A stretch of 5,169 bases of DNA from Anaerolineales bacterium (GTDB lineage Bacteria; Chloroflexota; Anaerolineae; Promineifilales; Promineifilaceae). The notes beneath the pieces were generated by a model that saw only the letters and a list, made by a program, of their open reading frames with translations, was not told the DNA's origin and ran no database searches. Below, one piece after another: positions 1 to 5,169 of the stretch; position 1 is the stretch's first letter; each line of letters begins with the position of its first letter. Both the position numbers and the translations under genes were made by a program. The stretch covers positions 1 to 5,169 of the forward strand of contig JAGQGA010000197.1 of NCBI GenBank assembly GCA_020432595.1, given 5' to 3'.

Positions 1-53
1 GTGCCGTCCAAATCATCAACTGGTCGCAGCTGCGACAACTGCTTGACTCATAA
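1..53 (+). CDS. C-terminal end of an unidentified protein (partial)
   Basis: Frame 3 is open from the window edge to a TAA at 51-53 and reads AVQIINWSQLRQLLDS. Frame 1 is also open, to a TAA at 55-57 less its offset, but its residues (several Cys, Ser and Thr) look less like a real protein end. The preferred frame has a plausible amphipathic helical tail. It stops 14 bases before the next gene and on the same strand, so the two are probably co-transcribed. Sixteen residues are too few to name a family. Confidence 0.45.
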   Translation, partial: AVQIINWSQLRQLLDS

Positions 54-67
54 ATAAGGAGCGCAAA

Positions 68-1357
68 ATGCGTATTTTTATTCTGACGCTTGGTTCGCGG
101 GGAGACGTACAGCCCTATGTTGCGTTGGGCAAAGGGTTGCAGGCGGCCGGCCATGACGTTACCGTTTGCACCAGTGCCTCGTTTGAGCCGTTTATTGTTG
201 AGCACGGGTTGGCCTACGGCTACATGAGCGACGATATTCTTAGGCTGATTGATACGGATGCCGGCCGTGACGCGATGGAAAATTCGGATGGGGTTGTGGG
301 ATGGATAAAAACGGCCGTTTCACTTGCCCAACAAGTCAAACCCCTCCAGCGGCAAATGCTGAACGACAGTTGGTACGCCGCCCAAGCCGCCCAGCCCGAT
401 CTCATCATCTATCATCCCAAAGCGTTTGGCGGGAGCCACATCGCCGAAAAGCTGGGTATTCCCGCCATGCTTGCCATTCCGCTGCCCGTTTTTGTCCCTA
501 CGGGCGAATTCCCCAACATTGTCTTCCCTAACTGGAAGCTGGGCAGTGGCTACAATCGGCTTACCTACACGCTGGCGCTGAAGGGGGCACGAGCGCAATA
601 TGGCAAGCTGGTACAGGCGTTTCGGCAAGAAACGTTGGGGTTGCCGCCCCAGCCCCGCACCGCCGATGATTTGCACTTTACCAACGGCGACCCCATTCCC
701 GTGCTGCATGGATACAGTCGCCATGTTGCTCCTCATCCGACCGACTGGCCCAGGCACGCCCACACCACTGGCTACTGGTTTTTAGGCCACGCCACCGACT
801 GGCAGCCCTCGCCTGACCTGCAAGCGTTTTTGGCTGCCGGGGAGCCGCCTGTTTATGTGGGCTTTGGCAGCATGGTGGGGCGCAACCCGACCAAAGTGAC
901 GCAATTAGTGGTGGCGGCTCTGCAAAAAGCGGGGGTGCGGGGTCTCATTGCCACTGGCTGGGGCGGGCTGAAAGCCAACGATTTGCCGGAAACGATTTTT
1001 AAGCTGGAACAAGCTCCGCATGATTGGCTATTTGAACGGGTAACGGCCGTTGTTCATCATGGCGGTGCCGGGACAACGGCAGCTGGACTGCGGGCTGGCA
1101 AACCAACCGTCATCTGCCCCTTCTTTGGTGACCAACCATTTTGGGGGCAACGTGTGGCCTTGTTGGGGGCTGGCCCGGTGCCCATCCCACAGAAGAAGTT
1201 AACGGTTGAGAACTTGGCGGTGGCTGTGCAAACGGCCGTTAACAATGCTACCATGCGCCAACAAGCTACTGCTCTCGGCCATCAAATCCGGCAAGAAGAC
1301 GGCATTGCCAACGCCATAGCCATCATCGAAAGAAGCGTTCCAATCCGTTTGTCTTGA
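68..1357 (+). CDS. GT-B fold glycosyltransferase, family GT1 (UGT / sterol glucosyltransferase-like)
   Basis: A 429-residue cytoplasmic or membrane-associated enzyme expected to move a sugar from a nucleotide-sugar donor to a lipophilic acceptor. The N-terminal Rossmann domain (about 1-200) opens with GSRGDVQP (9-16), the hallmark of the Glyco_transf_28 / UGT80-like branch that acts on sterols, hopanoid-like lipids, rhamnolipids or macrolides. The C-terminal donor domain (about 235-420) carries VYVGFGSM (262-269), HHGGAGTT (330-337, binding the nucleotide diphosphate) and GDQPFWGQR (354-362, contacting the sugar). Length is normal for the family, with no signal peptide or membrane segment. 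The ATG is supported by AAGGAG at 56-61, six bases upstream. It lies 14 bases after the upstream stop, which suggests an operon. A 15-bp hairpin overlaps the stop codon. The gene carries three copies of AACGGCCGTT, all encoding Thr-Ala-Val. Fold and family are clear; acceptor and sugar cannot be read from sequence. Confidence 0.92.
   Translation: MRIFILTLGSRGDVQPYVALGKGLQAAGHDVTVCTSASFEPFIVEHGLAYGYMSDDILRLIDTDAGRDAMENSDGVVGWIKTAVSLAQQVKPLQRQMLNDSWYAAQAAQPDLIIYHPKAFGGSHIAEKLGIPAMLAIPLPVFVPTGEFPNIVFPNWKLGSGYNRLTYTLALKGARAQYGKLVQAFRQETLGLPPQPRTADDLHFTNGDPIPVLHGYSRHVAPHPTDWPRHAHTTGYWFLGHATDWQPSPDLQAFLAAGEPPVYVGFGSMVGRNPTKVTQLVVAALQKAGVRGLIATGWGGLKANDLPETIFKLEQAPHDWLFERVTAVVHHGGAGTTAAGLRAGKPTVICPFFGDQPFWGQRVALLGAGPVPIPQKKLTVENLAVAVQTAVNNATMRQQATALGHQIRQEDGIANAIAIIERSVPIRLS
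309..320. repeat. Iterated palindrome, copy 1 (AAACGGCCGTTT)
   Basis: A perfect 12-bp palindrome around AACGGCCGTT (310-319), inside the glycosyltransferase gene. It reads as Lys-Thr-Ala-Val (residues 81-84). Confidence 0.7.
1042..1051. repeat. Iterated palindrome, copy 2 (AACGGCCGTT)
   Basis: An exact 10-bp copy in the glycosyltransferase, just before the HHGGAGTT motif. It reads as Thr-Ala-Val (residues 326-328) in the same codon phase as copy 1. Confidence 0.7.
1231..1240. repeat. Iterated palindrome, copy 3 (AACGGCCGTT)
   Basis: An exact 10-bp copy near the 3' end of the glycosyltransferase. It again reads as Thr-Ala-Val (residues 389-391). Confidence 0.7.
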
Positions 1358-1387
1358 AAATCGGGAGGCGAACTTCCGATTTTCAAG
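1353..1387. terminator. 15-bp hairpin overlapping the glycosyltransferase stop codon
   Basis: CTTGAAAATCGG at 1353-1364 is the exact reverse complement of CCGATTTTCAAG at 1376-1387. Three further pairs (one a G:U) close a five-base GCGAA loop at 1368-1372, giving a 15-bp stem. The TGA stop (1355-1357) sits in the left arm. No T-run follows on the plus strand, so it is not a textbook intrinsic terminator. It may instead protect the mRNA 3' end, act with the second hairpin, or be a member of a dispersed repeat family. The structure itself is certain; its role is inferred. Confidence 0.5.
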
Positions 1388-1416
1388 GTAGCGCACAGTT
1401 TACTAGGGATGGTGGC

Positions 1417-1470
1417 AAAAAAAACGGCCGTTTTTCCTTCCCACCTGCGGCAAGGAAAACGGCCGTTTTC
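1417..1470. terminator. Terminator between convergent genes, strongest for korAB (minus strand)
   Basis: The arms at 1421-1439 and 1452-1469 are reverse complements except for one extra T. They form an 18-bp stem with a one-base bulge and a 12-base loop (1440-1451). Read on the minus strand, the stem ends in eight consecutive U (complement of A1417-A1424), a good intrinsic terminator 26 bases beyond the korB stop. Read on the plus strand it ends UUUUCUC, weaker but usable for the glycosyltransferase. Each arm contains a full AACGGCCGTT palindrome (1423-1432 and 1458-1467), itself embedded in a 16-bp perfect palindrome (1420-1435 and 1455-1470). The DNA can therefore fold in more than one way. 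The remaining spacer, 1388-1416 and 1471-1495, holds nothing that I recognise. Confidence 0.8.
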
Positions 1471-1495
1471 TCAATTCAAATACACAAATTCTTGG

Positions 1496-2533
1496 CTACA
1501 TCAAGCTCTGCATATACGCAGCCAATGCATCCCGCGATGGTCGAATTTGGTCACCAGATAATTGTGCCAGAGGTGTGTCCACCATCTTGTTGGCTTCGGC
1601 CAAAGACGGCCGATCTGGATTGTAATAAATCAATCCCGTAATCAACTCTTGCTTTTCTTCTGCCCACTGCAGCCGATGCATAGCCCCCATCTTGTCCGAT
1701 GGGTCATAGTCGGAGTCCAGTTTCCGCAGCTTGATGTGCGATCCATCATGCAATTCCACGACGCGCATCTCACCCGGTGCATATTCCTCAATTTCGATTT
1801 CATCCAGCTTGGGGACGAAGCCAATTTCATGGAGTGGGATTTCGTTGTTTTTGCCGTATTCGTAGCTCTTGGTGGAGCCAGGCACATCGTTAAACGCGAC
1901 ACAAGGGCTGATGATGTCAATAACGGCCGTTCCCCGATGGCTTAATGCCGCCTTCAGCAGTTCACGCACCTGGTTAGCATCACCCGAAAACGACCGCGCC
2001 ACAAAACCACAGCCCGCTAAAATTGCCTCCATGCAGATGTCAATCGGCGGCAAATCATTGTGACCCGCATATTTCAGTTCTTGCCCCTCATCGGCCGTTG
2101 CCGAAAACTGACCCTTGGTCAACCCATATACCCCATTGTTCTCCACAATGTACACCATCCGCACATTACGCCGCATCAGGTGCTTAAACTGACCCATCCC
2201 AATACTAGCCGAATCACCGTCGCCGCTCACGCCAATCGCCTTCAAATGGTGGTTTGCCATCAGCGCACCAGTACTGATGGAAGGCATACGCCCGTGCAGC
2301 GCATTGAACCCATGCGACCGCCCCAAAAAATAGGCTGGCGACTTGCTGGAGCAGCCAATCCCGCTCAGCTTCACAATTTCATGCTGATTCAAATTCAACT
2401 CATACGCAATGCGTATAATCTGGTTAGCAATCGAATTATGTCCACAACCTTGACATAATGTTGTGGGTCTACCATTATAATCTGCCTGGGTAAGCCCCAG
2501 TTCATTTACACGAGGTCCTCTTGTTGCACCCAT
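1496..2533 (-). CDS. korB: 2-oxoacid:ferredoxin oxidoreductase, beta subunit (KorB type)
   Basis: A 345-residue catalytic subunit that binds thiamine diphosphate and one [4Fe-4S] cluster. With KorA it converts a 2-oxoacid plus CoA to acyl-CoA, CO2 and reduced ferredoxin, or the reverse. Numbering from the ATG, the cluster ligands of the family are present: the CQGCGH pair (Cys27, Cys30), Cys61 in GIGCSSKSP and Cys211 in SPCVAF. The Mg-thiamine-diphosphate motif runs from GDGD (104-107) to ENN (131-133), followed by YGLTKGQ, which is shared with 2-oxoglutarate-type KorB proteins. The C-terminal tail beyond about residue 225 is typical of the longer bacterial KorB. A GTG nine bases upstream (2542) would add three residues, but it overlaps the ribosome site, so I choose the ATG at 2533. 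It is translationally coupled to korA. The family is certain; 2-oxoglutarate as substrate is likely but unproven, since related pairs use pyruvate or branched-chain oxoacids. Confidence 0.93.
   Translation of the reverse strand: MGATRGPRVNELGLTQADYNGRPTTLCQGCGHNSIANQIIRIAYELNLNQHEIVKLSGIGCSSKSPAYFLGRSHGFNALHGRMPSISTGALMANHHLKAIGVSGDGDSASIGMGQFKHLMRRNVRMVYIVENNGVYGLTKGQFSATADEGQELKYAGHNDLPPIDICMEAILAGCGFVARSFSGDANQVRELLKAALSHRGTAVIDIISPCVAFNDVPGSTKSYEYGKNNEIPLHEIGFVPKLDEIEIEEYAPGEMRVVELHDGSHIKLRKLDSDYDPSDKMGAMHRLQWAEEKQELITGLIYYNPDRPSLAEANKMVDTPLAQLSGDQIRPSRDALAAYMQSLM
1922..1931. repeat. Iterated palindrome in korB (AACGGCCGTT)
   Basis: An exact copy inside korB. On the coding strand it reads Thr-Ala-Val in RGTAVIDI, the same peptide as the glycosyltransferase copies, although the gene is on the other strand and unrelated. 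Confidence 0.7.
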
Positions 2534-2541
2534 TGTTGTCA

Positions 2542-2549
2542 CCTTCCTT
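2542..2549 (-). promoter_or_regulatory. korB ribosome binding site overlapping the korA stop codon
   Basis: On the minus strand the sequence reads TAAGGAAGG, in which the korA TAA stop (2550-2548) runs directly into AAGGAAGG. The korB ATG follows after eight bases, an ideal spacing. A ribosome ending korA is thus placed to start korB, which suggests coupled, near-stoichiometric synthesis of the two subunits. The site also argues against the overlapping GTG at 2542 as the start. Confidence 0.8.
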
Positions 2550-4377
2550 AGCTTTCAGCCGCTTCAATCGCTTCAACGACCCAGCGAGCCGTCAGCGGCA
2601 TCCCATCCAAATGCGCCAGCGAAACAAGTTTTGTTGCCATTGCCGGCATTTCCGTTTGCAAAATATTGTGCATTTGCCCATCACGATTCAGTTCAATCAC
2701 ATAAACCCGGTCATGATTAGCGACAAAATCCTTCACACTATCGTTAACCGGCAACGCCCGAAGCCGCATAAAATCGGTGGCAAGGCCATTGGCTGCCAAA
2801 CGATCCCGCGCTTCGTCAATAGCATAGCAGGTTGTGCCATAAGCAATAATGCCAATCTTAGCTCCCTCGTGTGTTTCCACCACCGGGCCAGGCACTAAAT
2901 GCCGCGCCGTGTCAAACTTGCGGGCAAGGCGATCCGTATTTTCTACCCAATCTTCGGGGCGTTCGCTATAAACCGCATTAGCATTGTGACCTGTACCGCG
3001 AGCGAACCATGCACCTAATGGGTTTTCGTTGCCCGGCAGCGTGCGGAAGGGGATCCCGTCGCCATCAACATCCTTATAACGGCCAAATCCCTTTGTTACT
3101 TGCTCTGCCGTCAGCACCTTGCCTCTATTAATAGGCTCAGTTGGGTATTCAAATGGCTCCGACATCCAGTTGTTCATGCCTAGATCGAGGTCACTTAGCA
3201 CAAACACGGGCGTTTGCAGTTGCTCTGCCAGGTTAAACGAGGTCGTGCCAAATTCAAAACACTCTTTCAAACTGGAGGGGAACAGAATAACGTTTTTGGT
3301 GTCACCATGCCCCAGGTAGTACGTAAAGATGACATCCCCTTGACCGGTGCGCGTGGGCAACCCGGTGCTAGGGCCAACCCGCTGGATGTTCCAAATCACG
3401 GCCGGCAGCTCAATAAAGTAACCCAACCCGGCAAACTCAGCCATGAGGGAAATGCCAGGACCAGAGGTGGCGGTCATGGCGCGGGCACCAGCCCAACCAG
3501 CCCCCAAGATCATGCCAATGGCGGCCAACTCGTCCTCAGCTTGAACCACTGCATAGGTCTTTTCGCCTGTTTCGGGGTCGCGGCGGAAGCGGGGCAAATA
3601 GTCATTGAGGCCATCCACAACGCTCGTGGAGGGGGTAATCGGATACCAGGCGACAAAGGTTACACCACCAAAAACAGAACCCAGTGCAGCCGCTTCATTA
3701 CCAGTCATCATGATCATCCCGTCGGTTTGGCCCATTGGCTCTACCCGATATGGGTCATTTTTGACGATATTTTCGGTAGACCATCCATAGGCAGCGTTGA
3801 CCACTTCCATGTTGACATCAATAAGTTTGCGACGGCCGTTAAATAAATAATCTAGGGCTGCTTCAATTTCAGCCAATGGAATATCTAAAAGGTAGGCCAT
3901 AGCCCCCACATAAACCATATTCGCAACATAGTCGCGCTGCTTGCCCCGCATACCGGTTGCCCGCACAAACTGGTTGACTGGAATACTGTAATAGGTGATA
4001 TCCTCACGCTCATCTGGCGGGTTGCGGAAATCAGCATTATAGAGACACATGCCGCCAGCAGGCAGATTGCGGATGTCTTCGTGGAAAGTGACCTCGTTAA
4101 ACGCCACCAAAATTTCGGAGGTGTGGCGACGGGCAACGTAGCCATCTTTGCTAACACGGATGTGGTACCAAGTGGGCAACCCTTGGATGTTGGAAGGGAA
4201 GATGTTTTTACCATTGACTGGTATGCCCATTTTGAAAAAGGCTCGCAAAAGCGCAGAGTTTGAAGTTTGGCTCCCGGTACCGTTGGCCGTTGCTACTACC
4301 ATTGAAAAATCATTGATGATAAACGGCCGTTCCGGTACATTGCCTTGCGCTGCGGGAACAGCTTCGATGATACCCAT
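2548..4377 (-). CDS. korA: 2-oxoacid:ferredoxin oxidoreductase, fused gamma-alpha subunit (KorA type)
   Basis: A 609-residue partner of KorB. The N-terminal gamma domain (about 22-195; starts near MVVATANGTGSQ) is fused to the alpha region, as in two-subunit KorAB enzymes of actinobacteria and Chloroflexota and the archaeal StOR type. The pyrimidine-binding alpha domain begins at TGNEAAALG (225-233) and carries YPITPSTS (245-252), the family's YPITP signature, then AEDELAAIG (280-288), TSGPGISLM (304-312) and the substrate-side run from QRVGPSTGLPT (332-342) to QGD. The C-terminal domain (about 505-609) is the usual transketolase-C-like fold. No cysteine cluster motif or ferredoxin domain is present, as expected because the cluster sits in KorB. 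The ATG at 4377 has AAGGAG at 4386-4391, eight bases away. Length is normal. It is the first gene of korAB and lies 151 bases downstream of a GntR-type regulator with an operator-like palindrome in between. Physiological direction and substrate remain open. Confidence 0.94.
   Translation of the reverse strand: MGIIEAVPAAQGNVPERPFIINDFSMVVATANGTGSQTSNSALLRAFFKMGIPVNGKNIFPSNIQGLPTWYHIRVSKDGYVARRHTSEILVAFNEVTFHEDIRNLPAGGMCLYNADFRNPPDEREDITYYSIPVNQFVRATGMRGKQRDYVANMVYVGAMAYLLDIPLAEIEAALDYLFNGRRKLIDVNMEVVNAAYGWSTENIVKNDPYRVEPMGQTDGMIMMTGNEAAALGSVFGGVTFVAWYPITPSTSVVDGLNDYLPRFRRDPETGEKTYAVVQAEDELAAIGMILGAGWAGARAMTATSGPGISLMAEFAGLGYFIELPAVIWNIQRVGPSTGLPTRTGQGDVIFTYYLGHGDTKNVILFPSSLKECFEFGTTSFNLAEQLQTPVFVLSDLDLGMNNWMSEPFEYPTEPINRGKVLTAEQVTKGFGRYKDVDGDGIPFRTLPGNENPLGAWFARGTGHNANAVYSERPEDWVENTDRLARKFDTARHLVPGPVVETHEGAKIGIIAYGTTCYAIDEARDRLAANGLATDFMRLRALPVNDSVKDFVANHDRVYVIELNRDGQMHNILQTEMPAMATKLVSLAHLDGMPLTARWVVEAIEAAES
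4322..4331. repeat. Iterated palindrome in korA (AACGGCCGTT)
   Basis: An exact copy near the 5' end of korA. On the coding strand it is read in a different phase from the other genic copies, giving Glu-Arg-Pro-Phe (residues 16-19) instead of Thr-Ala-Val. A 9-of-10 copy at 3831-3840 in the same gene uses the third phase (Asn-Gly-Arg-Arg). Confidence 0.7.
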
Positions 4378-4408
4378 GATAAATTCTCCTTAAACGAATT
4401 TACAACTT

Positions 4409-4431
4409 AGCAAGAGAAATCGCCTCTTGCT
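4409..4431. promoter_or_regulatory. 8-bp inverted repeat in the korA leader
   Basis: AGCAAGAG (4409-4416) and CTCTTGCT (4424-4431) are perfect reverse complements around a seven-base loop. The repeat lies 32 to 54 bases upstream of the korA ATG and 18 bases before its ribosome site. No U-run follows on the minus strand, so it is not an intrinsic terminator for the regulator gene. It could be a 5' leader stem or a protein-binding site. Confidence 0.4.
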
Positions 4432-4439
4432 TCTTTAAT

Positions 4440-4454
4440 TGACTAGTCAGACTA
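4440..4454. promoter_or_regulatory. Candidate operator for the FadR/GntR-type regulator
   Basis: TAGTCAGACTA at 4444-4454 is a perfect odd palindrome and matches the known FadR-subfamily operator pattern TNGTNNNACNA at every fixed base. It also resembles the TGGTCNGACCA core of E. coli FadR sites, with compensating changes in both arms. It overlaps a second perfect palindrome, TGACTAGTCA (4440-4449), and contains the second copy of a GACTA direct repeat. It sits 67 bases before the korA start, in the spacer between the regulator gene and korA. I could not place a convincing -10/-35 pair, so whether it would repress or activate is unknown. Confidence 0.5.
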
Positions 4455-4528
4455 ACCAGCAGCACCAGTTGGTAAACACTCACAAAGGCAGGTGTGGCAA
4501 CTATAGCACACCCAAATTAAGGTTGGGC

Positions 4529-5169
4529 TTACGTCACATTGATTTCAGGAATATCCACCGCTGGCACAGAACGCAATAAACTAAAATGCTTTATCAGCCG
4601 CTGCCGACCACGCTCAAAATCACCACTACAAATGGCATCAACAATCTCTTGGTGGTAGTGCCAAACCTCTACCCAATATTCCAGACTGTTAAACCGTGTT
4701 AGCTCACTGGCCTCATAAGCATCCCAATAGGCTGCCAGTAAGCCCTGCACAAACGGATTGTCCAGGCGACTAAAGATGGTCAGGTGCAGGGCACGATGCT
4801 CTTCATTGGGAATACGAATGGGTTTCCCGCCTAGCTTTTTCCAGGCGCGGTTAATGAGCTGCTGCAATTCGGCTTTATCGTTGTCAGTCAGCATTTGTAC
4901 GGCATCCTCCCACACACTTTCTTCCAGGGCGCGGCGCAGTTGGCTAAATTGGGCAAAGGTTGCTTCGCCAGTGGCAAAGCTAAATAAGACAGCTTTTAAA
5001 ATGACAGCCGAAAAGTCAAACGGCTCGCGTTGCATCCCTACGCGGGGCCGCACCGAGACAAGCCCCAGGCTCCGCGCTACCTCAAGCTGCTCACGTAGTT
5101 TGCCGACGCTGATATTCATTTCGCTGCTAATTTCGTTGAGCGTTGGCAGTTTTTGTTCAGGTGCAAAGG
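4529..5169 (-). CDS. GntR-family transcription regulator, FadR subfamily with FCD domain (N terminus beyond the window)
   Basis: The reading frame stays open to the window edge, so the ATG at 5119 is internal and the gene begins further on; 212 residues are visible. Residues 1-50 form a GntR winged helix: PEQKLPTLNEIS (3-14) matches the 'PG-LPSE-LA' segment, followed by the recognition helix and a wing at VRPRVG. The rest is an FCD ligand-binding domain, all helical. It ends in the typical HQEIVDAICSGDFERGR stretch. Three metal-ligand His positions are kept (His128, His172, His194), but the usual first ligand, an Asp four residues before the first His, is His124 here (HRALH). Family members sense small carboxylates or fatty acyl compounds. 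Position and orientation suggest control of korAB, and perhaps of itself. About 20-30 N-terminal residues are probably missing. The spacer 4455-4528 beyond the stop holds only a weak 5-bp stem (4511-4527). Confidence 0.9.
   Translation of the reverse strand, partial: FAPEQKLPTLNEISSEMNISVGKLREQLEVARSLGLVSVRPRVGMQREPFDFSAVILKAVLFSFATGEATFAQFSQLRRALEESVWEDAVQMLTDNDKAELQQLINRAWKKLGGKPIRIPNEEHRALHLTIFSRLDNPFVQGLLAAYWDAYEASELTRFNSLEYWVEVWHYHQEIVDAICSGDFERGRQRLIKHFSLLRSVPAVDIPEINVT

Noticed and set aside
320..763. 147-codon open frame on the minus strand, opposite the glycosyltransferase
   Set aside because: It is a shadow of a clearly conserved gene and shows no domain.
1417..1470. Two spaced repeats as a mini CRISPR or transposon end
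   Set aside because: The two units are inverted relative to each other and palindromic, with only a 12-base loop. There are no spacers, target-site duplications or transposase, and a terminator explains them.
1354..1641. 95-codon plus-strand open frame running from the glycosyltransferase end into korB
   Set aside because: It is translated through both hairpins and then antisense korB. The repeated NGRFSFP/TAVFS segments are only translated palindromes.
2534..2542. GTG at 2542 as the korB start (adds Met-Thr-Thr)
   Set aside because: It lies inside the AAGGAAGG ribosome site and has no separate site of its own; the ATG at 2533 has ideal spacing.
3214..3846. 210-codon open frame on the plus strand, opposite korA
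   Set aside because: It is antisense to strongly conserved KorA sequence, has no ribosome site and gives low-complexity Gly/Arg-rich protein without a recognisable domain.
4500..4507. TATAGT on the minus strand as a korA -10 box
   Set aside because: There is no reasonable -35 at 16-18 bases. A promoter must exist upstream of korA or of the regulator, but I cannot place it.
4511..4527. CCCAA...TTGGG inverted repeat just after the regulator stop, as a terminator
   Set aside because: The stem is five base pairs with a seven-base loop and no U-run, too weak to call.
4529..5119. ATG at 5119 as the start of the GntR-type regulator
   Set aside because: The frame continues upstream to the window edge and encodes the first half of the GntR winged helix, so this Met is internal.

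Overview
The window holds three complete or nearly complete genes, two genes cut by the window edges, and a set of strong inverted repeats in the spacers. GC content is moderate, about 50%. The fused gamma-alpha KorA with a short KorB, and the general protein style, fit a bacterium such as a member of Chloroflexota (Anaerolineae-like). That placement is an inference from style and not from a marker gene.

Layout. Positions 1-53 are the last 16 codons of an unidentified plus-strand gene. A GT-B glycosyltransferase (68-1357, plus) follows after 14 bases and is probably in the same operon. From the other side, reading on the minus strand, come a FadR/GntR-type FCD regulator (4529 to beyond 5169, N terminus missing), a 150-base regulatory spacer, and a two-gene operon for a 2-oxoacid:ferredoxin oxidoreductase: korA (2548-4377) and korB (1496-2533). 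The glycosyltransferase and korAB converge on a 138-base spacer with two hairpins. One of these is a good terminator for korAB.

How the genes work together. KorA and KorB should form a CoA- and thiamine-diphosphate-dependent enzyme. It would interconvert a 2-oxoacid (2-oxoglutarate is the best guess) and its acyl-CoA with ferredoxin as the electron partner. The regulator lies directly upstream in the same orientation. The korA leader contains the palindrome TAGTCAGACTA, which matches the FadR-subfamily operator pattern TNGTNNNACNA, so control of korAB by this regulator is a concrete hypothesis. The glycosyltransferase has no evident link to the oxidoreductase.

The most unusual signal is at the DNA level. 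The 10-base palindrome AACGGCCGTT occurs seven times exactly, and its core CGGCCG thirteen times, in 5.2 kb. Copies lie in genes on both strands, in all three reading frames, and inside both arms of the convergent terminator. This resembles a highly iterated genomic palindrome such as HIP1 of cyanobacteria. Otherwise the gene content is ordinary. I see no CRISPR array, transposon, RNA gene or new multi-gene system.
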